In this document: piece after piece, positions 24,101-36,408 of the stretch
Numbering within the stretch: position 1 is the first letter of the stretch
Layout: each line of letters begins with the position of its first letter
Assembly: GCA_933228895.1 (NCBI GenBank)
Contig: OW121853.1
Span: 80,522,645-80,586,644, forward strand
Length of the DNA: 64,000 nt
Reading direction: 5' to 3'
Origin: Platycnemis pennipes
Taxonomy: Eukaryota > Arthropoda > Insecta > Odonata > Platycnemididae
Program-made: the position numbers and the translations under genes
Notes under the pieces: generated by a model
Databases searched by the model: none
What the model saw: only the letters and a program-made list of their open reading frames with translations
What the model was told of the DNA's origin: nothing

Positions 24101-25439
24101 GGAGCGTCCTTGCAGCAAATTAGAGGAATGTACATAAATATCAGAGATTGAAGTCAAGTAAACGCTAAAGTTTCACATTCGAAATTCATTGTAAACTTGG
24201 GCGACGATTCATAAAAGTACAAGCCTTGTGTTTGCTTGACATAGAACGTATGTTCAAAATCTCCCAGAAAATTACCGGTTGGGCGGAATTCATTGATGTA
24301 CATACTATTCATCGTTTCAAATGATTATCCTCCACATACCAACTAAAATTATAAAATTTCTGATCAACGAGCAATAATCTAATATCTGCACATAATCTAA
24401 TTTACCTCATTTTTGCTCCTCCTACTGCACAGTCGTGCCGACAATTATTCTTCACCACTCTGATAAGTACAGAGTGTCACGATTATCTGGCATTAAGGAC
24501 AAATGGTGTCTTCGCATTACCTGGAAAAAAATTAAAATTACGATATTTAAGAGAATGCAGGGAAATAAGTTTCGATTCACTCAAATTTATTTAGCTGATG
24601 ACACAAACATTCTTTAAATCAACGGTAGAATATTGTTAAATATTGTTATGACTCCGCCAACTGCGATTCAGCGATTTTTATAATTTGATCATTTTACTTT
24701 GCACTGTAAAATTTACACATTATTTACATTATACCTTTTAAAATTCCTATAAAATTTATCACTCAATATCTTGCCTTCATTTGCGGAGGCATTAAATACA
24801 GCCGTGGAAAATACTGATTTACATAGATAAATAATAATATTTTACCATAAACTTATCAAAGGATAATGCAAAAAAGTTCAACTATTTCATCAACTACCAT
24901 GAAGTAAACGTGTACAAGGCCATTTAAACATCGAATATGACCACTTTCTGATGAAAATATCATTTTAAGTATCCGCTACAGAAAACCTCCTTCTGAATTA
25001 CATACCCTTCTTCCTTGGTGGCAGATGATGCAGTTAAGGATAAAATATTTCTTACCTACCGGTTCCGCAAACACCTTAATATATCATGTGGTCTAGCATC
25101 AAACACACCTTTGGCTCTTTTTTCCTTGCCCAGAAAACCTTTCCAAGTCTCGACCCACGACATACCCGTGGCACCGCGCCTGTTTATTTCCGAAATAATC
25201 AGCATGGCATTCCCACGACCCCAAGAACCGCCCAAGGCACTCACATTCAGCCACAGGGACACCGACACGAACGAAGCATTTCACTCTGCCCACTAGACCC
25301 TGGACTGGTTAGGAGGGTATTCGGGAGGAGTGGGAAAAAAAGAAAACGTTGGCTGGCGGAAAAAATCGATTTTCAGGTAATGTTTCTTTATATTGGGCCC
25401 CCTTGAACGTGTTCCGGGAAAAAGATTAAGGAAACCAAG
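21131..25439. other. no gene seen; pyrimidine tract and short hairpins
   Basis: Bases 22,180-22,310 are C/T-rich with a (CT)n run near 22,266-22,280. A 12-bp inverted repeat, TTTTCGGCGCTA and its complement, lies at 23,339-23,384 with a 22-base loop. A stronger hairpin is listed at 23,702-23,732. Otherwise AT-rich without recognised features. Confidence 0.35.
23702..23732. repeat. 14-bp stem, 3-nt loop hairpin
   Basis: AAGGTGCCCGTTGA pairs with TCAACGGGCATCTT around the loop GAA, with one G-U pair. It is GC-rich in an AT-rich setting. A Helitron end was considered, but no CTRR motif follows at the expected distance. No function is assigned. Confidence 0.7.
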
Positions 25440-25870
25440 CTGAAGTCTTTTAAGGGGATGTGGGTGAGAGGCGTGTGGAGAGGAAACTAAAGGGTATGGG
25501 GAGAAGGTGGGAAGGAAAGAGAGAGAGAAAGGAAAACCTTAAAGGTAGAAGAGGATTTCAACTGGGAAGGGAAAGCATTGGAGCCAAAAAAGAAGACGCC
25601 AGGATAGAATGGGGAGAAGAGAGGAATCAAGGAGGAAAAAAGCCCCTAGCTACAGAGGAGAGAAAAGAGAATTGAGGTGGAAAAGAAAGGAGGACATGGA
25701 GAAATGAGAGAGATGGAGAAATGAAAGAGGGAGAGGTGAATCAAGTGGAAGAGTTACGACTTAATCTGCGAAGGAGAAGGGAAGTGAAACACATTAATAA
25801 GAGGAGGAAGAAAAATGAGACGCATTTCGACGGAGTTAATAAGGGCCAGATTTAAGGGGAAAGAATACAT
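25440..25870 (+). repeat. polypurine low-complexity island (G/A-rich on +)
   Basis: G/A-rich on + with units such as GGAGAAATGAGAGAGATGG partly repeated near 25,700. The 71-codon frame has a Lys/Arg/Glu/Gly-rich translation with no domain. Confidence 0.55.
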
Positions 25871-28236
25871 ACACACATTTTTTTAAGCTCCATTCGTGAT
25901 TTCAAATCAAGCCATAATGCTACCTTGATATCTATTACAGTAATAATAATTCCTCATTCATGAAATGAAGTCATTACGTTATTACTATGTTGATATAAAA
26001 TATCTATAAACGAAGACGGGTATTCCTGAGGATCACCCTTGACCAAACTTTAGTGCAATCAAGTCCTTACTGTTTGATTCGTTCCGTCGGCGAGTGAAAT
26101 AAAAGTTAGATCATTCCATCAGGTAACTCATTCTATTTTATATAAATTGTGTACATTCCATGCATACAGACGAATGAGACTGAATGAGAACGGATTATTC
26201 ATTTATTAAGATAAAAATCACAAAATGAGTGATTAAGGCTGGTAATACATGGTTCGAATCAGGTTATTTTTCGATTCCAATCCCGGCTCCTATGCTATCG
26301 ATTCTGGTTTATTGAATCTGAAATAGTGCTGTACATACAAATTTATTTTGAGAACCATTTCATTTATCGTTTAAGGAAAATGTATGACTTATATTTGACA
26401 GCAAAAAAGAATTAAGTGTAAGTTTTGGGTGGTTTGAAAATCTAACAACAAACGGAAGTATGAAAAATTTGTTTTTTTTCCTAAAAGTTAAGAAAAATAA
26501 CAGGAAAAGAATTAATAATAGGCAGTGGTTAGTTGGCAAAATGGAAATGTTTATAAATGCAAATCAAATAAAAGTTTTACATTATAATGTACCTTTTCAC
26601 TTTTACAAAAATCTACCGGAAAATATGAAATCAACACACATGTGGATTATGAAGACAATGTCATTTAAGTTAAACAGTGATTAAATTTCAATGCATAAAG
26701 GCATAATTATAGTTTACCTTTATATTTCACCACAAGAAAAGAGTAACTGAATAAGACACATCTATCATAACACGGATGAGAGTGGGGACAACATATCAAT
26801 TGTAGATAGGATTGATGAAGAAAAGTAGTTCTGCCGTATATTGGACTGTAATCGAAAAAAGGTGACCAAAAGTCAATTTTTTTTTCTGCTAGGACTTTGA
26901 AACTTCGTATGGTAATTCTACATTAATTGGAGCATTAGGATTTACATGCCAATTTCCTAACTATCACTCAGAAATCATTTCGTCGAAATTAAACTATTTT
27001 TTTAAAAAAAAGTCCTCCTCCAATTTTCCCTGAATATCTATAAAATCAAACTGATGCTTAATCTTGAAAAATAAGACTTTGGGACAACAATATCATGTGC
27101 ATAACAGTTCTTTGACTTTAATTACGTTTAAAGAACATGACTCAATTTTACAATTTACCATAAATACAGAACAAAATGGCGGATCCTATTTTCTGTAATT
27201 TTTTTTTCTTCTGGAAAAGAATTGAAGGCTACATCGAGCAAAAATAAAATCTTAAAATTGCCATGTTTTCTTTTTCAGCTCACTTGATGGTGGTTCTCAA
27301 GCATTGTAAATCTCTTTTAAACGTTTTTTATGATAGTTTTTGATCACTATTAAATCCTAAATCACGGCTATATCGCTCCCGCTAGCCATTTTTGCCCATT
27401 CCGCCGATTATGACCGCGTTGTTGGGGTTGGGGTCTAAATTAAAGGAGTGCAAGAGTTTTCGTTTGCAGAGGGTGAGAAGCTCATCGTCACCACCGTGGG
27501 TTTTTAGGTTCTTCTGTTGGATAATGGGACATGTCTCATCCCTAATGAATATGGACACGGCACAGGTGACTCGGATACGATGTGAATTTCGAAGTTTAGA
27601 CTAAATAGGAAATATTAATACCATACTTTAAAAATTGGAAAATACTCTCCTTTCATTAAAATTGTACCCTACATGCTTGCAAAATCTCCTTTTCATTGCA
27701 ATGTTTTGATTATTCCTTACCCGGTAACTCTTCACAGTGACGTTGACAAGAACCACTCGCAGCGCGAGTTGTCCTCGTAAACGGAGCTACACAACAAAAT
27801 TAGGCGCGGTCTTATTTATTATACTTCAATGCTCAAAAAATCAAACGATTAAGCATTAAAGTTTGCAAGTAATTCCACTACAGTGAGCAAGTTCGCAATC
27901 ATGTTGTGACACGAAAACGTTACATTTTACTATCAACGTGGATAAACTAATAACTTGAAACGAATGACGTTATCATAAGGACAAATTTCAAACGTTATAG
28001 CGTAACGAAAGATTCAAGTCTTGGAAAATTTTCACCAAGGAGATTAGAAATTAAAATGTTCCCGTTTTGGCTCTTTTTTCAGAATCAACTTTGAAGGCTT
28101 CGATTCTCGTTTCTTTTAAGAATCTGAAAGAGTCGAGAATCGGAATCGACCCATCCTTAACAAAAAGTAAATATCACATACCTAAGCACGACAAAATTAT
28201 CTTATAGTTATTCTCTTCTCTTCTATTGAGACACAG
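25871..28236. other. no gene seen
   Basis: AT-rich. Degenerate GATTC/GAATC-rich patches at 26,250-26,320 and 28,085-28,165 may be related repeat pieces, but no boundary is visible. Confidence 0.3.
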
Positions 28237-28330
28237 TGATCATAAAGAAAAATATTCTACTTTTTCACGATTTGATTACCACCTGACGGATTTCGAATGC
28301 TTATAATATAATCATCAGAGGTTATGCCTT
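28237..28330 (-). mobile_element. possible Penelope-like element 3' end
   Basis: Read on minus, the stretch CTGATGATTATATTATAAGC, TTCGAAATCCGTCAGG, GGTAATCAAAT and GTAGAATATTTTTC parallels the 3' end next to the GIY-YIG fragment at 52.7-52.85 kb (GATGATG, GTCAAAACCTGTCGG, AATAAAT, GGAATAGTAC and ATATTTATT). No coding sequence is attached. The similarity is short and degenerate. Confidence 0.35.
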
Positions 28331-29956
28331 AAGCAAAGTTGAACACCATTTTATACAGCACTAAACTAAGATGAGGGCGGATTAGGCTAGAGAAGGGTGA
28401 GCGTGAGGATAATGAGAGTAAGGTGACGTTAGGATCTCACCTAATGATACTGTATAGATGATGGGAGAGAACAAGGGATAGTAACACGGAAGATGAATCT
28501 AAAAGAAATGGTCTCAGGAAACGAGTAAGGTGGTACTAACACTGTGGAAAAGAACAATTTACATAATTTTCTTTAGGGCTACAAATTCCACAACCAGTAC
28601 TGGCCAAAAATCTCACTTATGAAACATCGAATTTCAAGAGGGAAAAACATGGATAATTTTACCAATGATTTCACACAGAATCTCAACCCGATATAGAAAC
28701 CTACGCATGTATTTTTCACCAAATAGTTCATTTCCAAGTTATCAATCCTCACCACCCTCAGTGGATTTCATTTCTCTGCCGTTTACATTTACCTATATTC
28801 ATTCTACCTGGCCTTAATTTCTCCCGATTCCATCAGCAATTTTCCTCTCTTATGTCTAGAATCACGTTTTCCTTGTCATTTCCTGATAATCCTTTAAATT
28901 TTTCGTGGAAAGTTCCCAATGTTCCCTCTTTCGGATTTTTTCCATTTGCTAATTTTGTTTTCTTCGCTGTTTCCCTTGCGTCATTGGTTTCCCACCTGAG
29001 TTGGTTATTTAATTCTCTGAACTTATTTAACCTCCCTCGATGAAGTCACAACCTTTACTTTTCTCTACTCTGGTATATTTCCAATAATTTCTGTGAGTTT
29101 ATCATCCCTGTTGTTCTTTCCACCAATCGATTTATCCATCCCTTTAGATTTTTCCATCCCTTATCAATAGTTTCGCTACGCATGCTGCCACACAGATTTG
29201 TGCCAACTACTTCCTGTTATTTCTTCTACTTCCATTGTGCTATTCACTCTAATCTTAACTTTCGTGACCGATTCCTACTTCAATTCCTTATGAAAGTGTT
29301 GTATTAAGTCATAATTACTACAATATTAAGTTAGGACAAGTGGCCCTATCAATGACAAAACTAATCCACGGAAAACTAAAGTTAATAATGCTTTTCTACA
29401 TATTTCCTAAACTAAACTAGAATTAATTGAGTTGAAATTTCCGGATATCTTTTCACCACCGTATACCCAAGCTTCTCATTAAGTATAAACGATATAATTA
29501 TGATTTCTAGGAATCACTATTGGAAACCTCTTCGCTGGTACTCACACTAGTAATCTAAGGGCTGCGTTACAGAACGTGACCCTGAAAAATATTGATGGAT
29601 TTACAGGAAGACGTAAATAATATTAACTACGTGGAATAAACTCTGTGATGTGAGAGCAGTCCACCTCCTTCTGGAGCTATCGCAGAGAAGAAGTGCCCAT
29701 CGTTCCGTTGAGAATAGGGTGTAGCGCTTTAACTCTTTCATATCTCTTTTCAGTAGTGAAAGTTCAACCTAGATATGATGCTTGTGACAGACAACAGACT
29801 CTATGTGAGAATTTTAATATGCATCAGGAAACCTAGATCAAGTCACAGGTAATAACTCAGATAAAATTAGTGAAATCGTTCAGTTAAGCATTTTACATAT
29901 TATGGTTTAGTAAAATACTAGCAGATGAGCAGATAAATACTAGAAGAATGGGCAAG
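28331..29956. other. no gene seen
   Basis: AT-rich, with a T/C-biased part at about 28,740-29,280. Frames are short and lack recognised domains. Confidence 0.35.
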
Positions 29957-30050
29957 GGCCTAGCCAAGTTGATACACCGGTTCCCGTCACATCACCGAAG
30001 TTAAGCAACGTTGGGCCCGGGCGGAGGTTGGATGGTAGCCCCCGTCCATA
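29957..30050 (+). pseudogene. 5S rRNA-derived sequence (pseudogene or 5S-headed SINE)
   Basis: The blocks GATACACCGGTTCCCGTC, ATCACCGAAGTTAAGCAACG, TTGGGCCCGG and GGTTGGATGG follow in the order of metazoan 5S rRNA, including the internal promoter box A (AAGTTAAGCAAC) and a box-C-like GGATGG. The first ~20 bases of 5S are poorly matched, and the 3' part after the box C region diverges, so the molecule could not fold as a normal 5S rRNA. Downstream to about 30,180 is GC-rich, with a second A-box-like TGGCGCAGTGGA near 30,110. That would fit a 5S-headed retroposon with a distinct body, but one copy cannot decide between a SINE and a stray pseudogene. The overlapping 108-codon minus-strand frame is spurious. 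Confidence 0.7.
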
Positions 30051-32466
30051 CCTCCACCGTGGTGCTCTTCTCCCCTGTCTGCAAGTGGCGGGCAGGTTAA
30101 ATGTGGGTTGGCGCAGTGGATATAAAGAGGTCTAAGTGCCAGGGGGGCTCCAGAAGGCTCCCGCCCACCCCTCCAATTTACAGCAGATGAAGCTGATACT
30201 TTCCAAAATATGTTGGAGAAATAGGTAAAAGCCTCTAGCTTCCTATAATTTTTAAGGTAATTATCAACGAATAGTTTTGCTACACTGTACCATTGGTGCA
30301 AGTGTACAAACATATAGAGTAGCGAAACTAGTGGTAAAAAATACCTTGAAATAAAGAGTAAGATTAAAGTCTGTTACCTACTCCCTTATCTGTATTAATA
30401 TAATGTATCAAGTGTTTGTATAGAAGTTTGATAAGTATTTTTTTAATATAAGAATCAGAGCGAGGCATAATACTGACCTTACTGTCGATGCACCCTACAC
30501 ATGTACAAAACCCCCTGCCTTAATTACTTGAACTTTTCAATAATGCCAACAATTCAAGTATAAACTATATTCCCGTACCTTACCCTCTTGTTTTACTTCA
30601 GCCAACACCAAGCTCTTATCACCCAAAGCAAATAAGGTAGGCCAAATCTTATTTCCTCTGGATGTACCTGAACTCAACCTACCCCTTTCTTATATATTGA
30701 ACTCGGCAAATAAGCCTGTATAGTGCGTTAATGTTTGGGTTTGCATTAATCTTATAAATGCTTAATTGTCTCTTATAGCTGAAGTACTCCTACACAATTT
30801 CCGTGAAACACCAGGGAAAGTTTTGCTATGCAATTTTATTTCTTGATACTGTTTTCCCATTAAAAATTGCGGAAAATATTTCCCTGCCGAGAGATTTAAT
30901 TTTATCTACATAACAAGCGCATAAGATCATGGCTTTATGCATTAAGAAACACAAACGTAGGCACTCGTTTCGCGAAAGAATGTTTCTCCAAAATTCAAAA
31001 TTTGCGCCTTTGAGGTGGATCACATTTTATGATGGGCAACTAAATTAGCATCAGCCTGATACATAACGAGGGCGCTATCATTATCAATTGCAATAAAAAT
31101 CTACGACAGAAACTCTCCTTTGATATAAGACTAAGAGGAGAAAAAAATAAATGCAAAGTAATTGTCCAAATGAGATATGAGAAAAGAGATCAGAGAAAAT
31201 AACGATTCCAACCATATAATCACATATATGTTGGCCCTTTCAAATTTTCCAAGAGAGGAGTAGTTTAAGGCGACCATTTGCACAGGGAACAACTGACCAA
31301 ATACAAAGACTAAGCAAATACGACTCAGGAGTATGAATCTAGACGAAAAGCACAAGTAGCTTGAAGTCGGTTTGTAGGAGCATGAGGGAATAGAAAGAAT
31401 ATTAATGACTAAAGAGAGCATAGAGGGCTTCATTTCAATGCGTAGCAGCAGTAAATTAAACGAAGAATGGAGGGACTCAGAGGAATACTCAAAGACTCTA
31501 GGGAAGAGCAAATGAAGCCAGATGAAATAAGCCAACAAAGTGTTAATTGGTGGGTAATTAATCGCAATGCACATGATACAGAGTACTCTATACGTCATCT
31601 CAGGAGAATTTTGCAGGGCATGAATATCACTAACTCCTAACAGAAAAACACTGAAAGAGTAGAGTGAAACACTTTACATATTTTATTTGATAACGTGTCA
31701 CCCTGTGAGCCACCACATGAAAGACACTGGCATTTGTGTGACAAAAGGAAACCACATGTTCCTTACTTTTTTGTCAGATCAGCTCCAGCTGATCCACCCG
31801 AGCCTTGTATATATTTACTTATATGTATGAGGCAATCCGTTTCCTAAACTTGTCGTCCCTATCCAAACAAAATTTCTATTTGCAAAGATAATTACGACGT
31901 ATTTATTCTTCGGTAGAAGCCATGACCGAAATGTTAAGTCACGTTTTCTAGTAGCTTAGTATTTTACCTAATACTGATGTTAGAGATAGAGTACTCTCTT
32001 GCTTCTTTAAATTGAAATAAATCCTTGCACATAGAGGGAAAATGGTCATAATTCTCTTTGCAATCCCCTTTCTTTTATAATTGGTATTAGGTTTTTAGGG
32101 TGCGTCGACGCCTAAGGTCATATTGTACCACTTAGGTACTTAATCTTCATAACGATTAGAAATCCCATTTACATATTGATAATGATGCAAAAGCATCAGT
32201 TAAGGTATCAAATATATCCGTTCAAGAAATCGCAGGTCATTTAATAGATATTCTAATTAGCTTTGCTCGGGAAGTGTTTCAAACGAAGTTAAACTTCATC
32301 CAGTTTATTTAGGCTATATCTATATCTGGCATGATTCAAGGACTCTACACATGGGTAGATGAAGTAGAATAAAAAGATTTGTTGACGATGAGGCAAATTA
32401 AATTGACTATGTATATAATTAAAAGATATTTCGAGTTAAAACAGCCTAAATTTAGGTAGAGTCGAA
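30051..32466. other. no gene seen
   Basis: After the GC-rich tail of the 5S-derived unit (to about 30,180) the DNA is AT-rich. A 155-codon minus-strand frame at 31,131-31,598 is Leu/Ser/Phe-rich and shows no domain; it faces a purine-biased + strand and is probably compositional. Confidence 0.35.
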
Positions 32467-34370
32467 TTTTTTTTTATTCACACCGTATTGGCAATATACA
32501 TTGCATGGTTTCGTCAAGGGTCACATGAAAATAAACATCAAGTCATAAAATAAAGTACAGTAAAATAAGTTTACATACATTCATTTAAATAATCACTGAT
32601 AACATAATAGGCTTTACATGCCAAAAAGTTTCGTAATTTTACCTTGAATAAGGATGGGGGACAATTTTTTAATTCAACCGGTATTTTATTGAAAATAATG
32701 GCTGGAGAATGATGAGGTCCCTTGAGAGCTAGAGATAAATGGTGACTTTTGAGGTGGACATCACCATTTGTGCGAGTGTAATGGCCGTGCCATTCTTCAT
32801 TCCCTGGAAAATGCTGAGGATGCAGTTTAACAAAAGTGGCACAGTTCAAGATAAATATGGAAGGAAGTGTTAATATTTTTAGGGCCAAAAAGATAGGTTT
32901 ACCAGGAGTTCTTTTTGGGACTTGAACCATAGCTTTAATTGCCTGCTTCTGTAGAGAAAATAATTTTTTAGCATGGTTTGAGATTCCCCAGAACATGATG
33001 CCATTAGATATATGAGCATGAACATTAGCATGGTAAATAAGTTTGAGTGTAGCAAGAGATAGAAGAGGTGCCAGCCTTCAGAGCATAAAAATACCAGTGC
33101 TAACCCGATTCATGGTGGCCTCAATATGAGGTGTCCATTTAAGGTCATTCGAGACCAGAAGACCCAAGAATTTAACACAATTACTGCGGGAAATAGGCTC
33201 ATTCATCAGTTTAAGTTGATGAGTAGCCAAAAATGTGTCAATCTTGGGGTGGAAATCCAGGAAAACAGTTTTATTAGTGTTAATTGATAGATGGTTGTTA
33301 TTTCACCACTCAGCCATCCTAAAAATAGGGGTATTGACGGTGTTTAGCAGGTCAGGAATATTACTGGAATGTGATAGGCAAGAAGTGTCATCGGCATATA
33401 ACACAGCATCACCTTGAGGAATCAGGTTTGGCAGATCATTCACAAAAATAATAAACAGAAGGGGGCCAAGGATGGAACCCTGTGGGACCCCAGTTGTGAT
33501 GCCCAAAGGGGAAGAGAATGAGACATCTTTACCACACTCATTTATTTCACAATTGGGTGTCTACTAGTAAGATACGACCTTATCCAATCCACAGCCTTTC
33601 CTCTTATTCCAATGTTGGCAAGCTTAAGTAAGAGAATACCATGATTAACTCTATCAAAAGCTTTTGACAAGTCATAAAATACTCCTAACGAGTGTAAATT
33701 TTGATCACGAGCACTATAGATCGAAATCAACAATTGGAATGCAGCAGTGATTGTTGATCTTGCTTTTCTGAAGCCATGCTGTGAGTCATGTAAGATATCT
33801 TTCGATTCAAGATAAGAAATGACACGGGAATAGAACACCTTTTCAAAGATTTTGGAGAAAGCAGTTAGGACCGAGATAGGCCTGTAATTGTTGGGGTCTG
33901 AAAGTGAGCCTTTTTTAGGAACAGGTAGTACTACAGCTAATTTCATACGAGAGGGAAATTCACCATTGAGGAAAGAGGGATTAATGATATCAACCAGAGG
34001 ACTGGCAATGTAATGAATGACAGTTTTAATGATAGACATAGGGATGTCATCGATCCCAGAGGACCAGTTATTGGGGAATGAGTTAACAAGCTTAATGACT
34101 TCCTGTGTGTCAGTGGGCTGCAGATACATTGAGCAGGAAGAAGGAGTGTGAGATATGAAGGTGGCAGAATTTATGATGGGGCTTGGAGGAAAGTTACAAA
34201 AGTGCTCATTGAAACAATTAGCAATAACATGGGGATCGGAGGTAGATTGATGATTGAAATTGAAAGTTGTGTTGCTGACACTATGAGAGGCAGGATTAGT
34301 ATTGCTCCTAATAATATCCCAAGCTGCTTTGGAACGATTTTTAGAGATAGAGATGAAAATGATGCGCAAC
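32467..34370 (-). mobile_element. 5'-truncated Jockey/CR1-group LINE, reverse transcriptase
   Basis: Minus-strand pieces give RT motifs in order. 34,399-33,542 contains SKNRSKAAWDII, SSGIDDIPMSI, PVPKKGSLSDPNNYRPIS, QHGFRKARSTI and YDLSKAFDRVNHGILL. 33,506-33,303, in another frame, has GVPQGSILGPLLFIIFVND and LYADDTS (the YADD catalytic box). 32,996-32,571 has a C-terminal block with LFSLQKQAIKAM and LKILTLPSIFIL typical of arthropod LINEs. The 3' end is an AATAAA merging into nine A on minus (T run at 32,467-32,475 on +). The endonuclease is absent, so the copy is 5'-truncated at roughly 34,370. At least one frameshift and several stops inactivate it. Exact clade within the Jockey/CR1 group was not resolved. 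Confidence 0.8.
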
Positions 34371-36397
34371 GAAAATAATATCGGCTGTAAATTTTGCAAT
34401 GGTACAAAATTGCTATAAAAATCTCTGGGACTTATTAGTTTAACGGTAAAGGATATTTTTTAAATTGTGATTTGGTGATACGTGATTAGGAGAAATTTAG
34501 GTCATTAACGCACATAAACTCGATTGAAACATCCTCATGTACAGGGAATACTCGTGACACATATCAAACATACGTGACACACGTGATGCAATGCAAGCCA
34601 CCGCAAAATCGCATAGCAGAGGGTGGCAAGTAACCAACTTTGAACATTTGGTTTCAACAAAAAAGACGGAAAAAAAGGATGTCCATATTAACTTTTGTTG
34701 TTGTTGGTTCTATTATGGTCCTGGGATGTGAGTGAGGAAAATAAATTCCTGAAACTTTCAGTCCGACAGTTTATCTCCCACAATCAATAGCTAACTCCCT
34801 TCTCGCTGGCGTGACTAAGGGAGTATGATATATATTACAACACCTCTTCAGCAAGGTCGCCTGCATATTGCGCGTTTTAAATTAATAGGAGTCGATTAAT
34901 ATGGAGGAAAATTTCGTAACTATGCCCTTCTAATAGCCAAGGAACACTTTTCGTACGCTTAGTGAAATTTCTACCAAACGCGCTGTCTCCACAATAATTT
35001 ATAAAATTCCAGATTAAATTTTCATTATTATGGATGAAAATTTCGATAAAACTAGGTGAAGCCTTTCATGCCCTAAATAACTTAACAAGTCCAAAATTGA
35101 TACCATCTTCTTTCTTACTTTTTAAGCCGGCCTTTCCCCATAATTTTCTTTAGCGAAAAATTTGATTGTGAACCTTCGAAAGACTTTTCGACGGTTAAAG
35201 TTCAATTTGGGCGATGCGATAGATTGGAACCATCTACACATTACCCTAACGGCCACCGAACGAGCGTGTGACAGGAGGGAATAGGTGACCTACGCACGGA
35301 AAATATCTAGCAAATACAACTGGCGAGTATCCTTCGCGTGTGAAATTTAGGAAAGCTAAAAATTGAATACAAACATACAAAGAGGGAAGAGAAATAGAAA
35401 ATCTTTAACGGCCACACTGGATATGAATTTTGTTCGATCTCTATAGGTTTTTTAATATTCTTAACTAATGATGAGGTGCGAATACCCAGTAGATCTTACA
35501 GGAACTCTCCAAGTCAAAATCATCATAGGTAGAATAGTATTATTCACTTCTTTGAATGATCCATTTATATTTATCAAATACATAAATTTCAATGGCCCTT
35601 TTATAATGTATAATTATTGTTTAATAACCAAATTGCATTACAAGCAGCTAATGAAAATCTATTTCCAACTCATCAAATGAAAAGATTTTTAAAAGTATTT
35701 TTAGCTTTCAAACTATTTCTTTTAATAATACTGGCTCTGGTCTATTCTGAAAATACATTAATGTTCGCTCATTGAAAGTTAACCTTTAACGTGTGAAAGA
35801 ATTTGAAGTGCATACTGAAGGCTTTCTAATAGTTTTAATGCACATTTTGCAGTTTCATTTTTGAACCAATTTCCGCTGCGACATCCTACAAGCATATGTG
35901 TTTCAGAGATTATTGACATTCGTTTAATAGTAATAAACCACATTTCCTATTGTAAGGATAACATGCCATATACAGGGATATAAATAAGTAATGGCTTGCT
36001 TTTTGCGAAAGGCTACACAACGTAGTTAATTCACTAGCAAAAATGTTTTGAAAATCCAGAAGTCTTTGAAGCACTGGAATCCCCGGGGAATCAAGGGAGT
36101 GCCTTGAAAATATCGATGCATGCGGCTCCGTAAATGAATACTGGAAATTGCTTCATTCAACTTGAAACATTTCATTCTCTTCAAACTTTTATTCTATAGT
36201 TGAAATCACATGTGTATAAACTATGTATAAGGGTGGGAAACGATGCTTAAAAATAATAAATTAAAATAATATATGTAATAATTATAAATATTCCATGGAA
36301 AAATAAGTGGGGCATCTAATTAGTTTTTAACAAAGGTAAAATCTGAACTGAAATACGTGCGGGTTATGTTTTAATTAAAATGATATTTATAATTTAT
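34371..36397. other. no gene seen; one dispersed-repeat match
   Basis: AT-rich. At 34,585-34,650 TGCAAGCCACCGC and AGCAGAGGGTGGCAAGTAA match the repeat type seen at 58,440-58,535. No coding similarity. Confidence 0.3.
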
Positions 36398-36408
36398 AAT
36401 AGCCTAGT
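36398..36408. repeat. target-site duplication, left copy
   Basis: AATAGCCTAGT here is repeated exactly at 39,822-39,832, on either side of the RTE-type element. Confidence 0.85.

Noticed and set aside
29987..30313. 108-codon minus-strand protein
   Set aside because: Overlaps the 5S-derived sequence and its GC-rich tail; antisense translation of RNA-derived DNA.
31131..31598. 155-codon minus-strand frame resembling a membrane protein
   Set aside because: Hydrophobic translation follows from a T/C-rich strand; no recognisable family.
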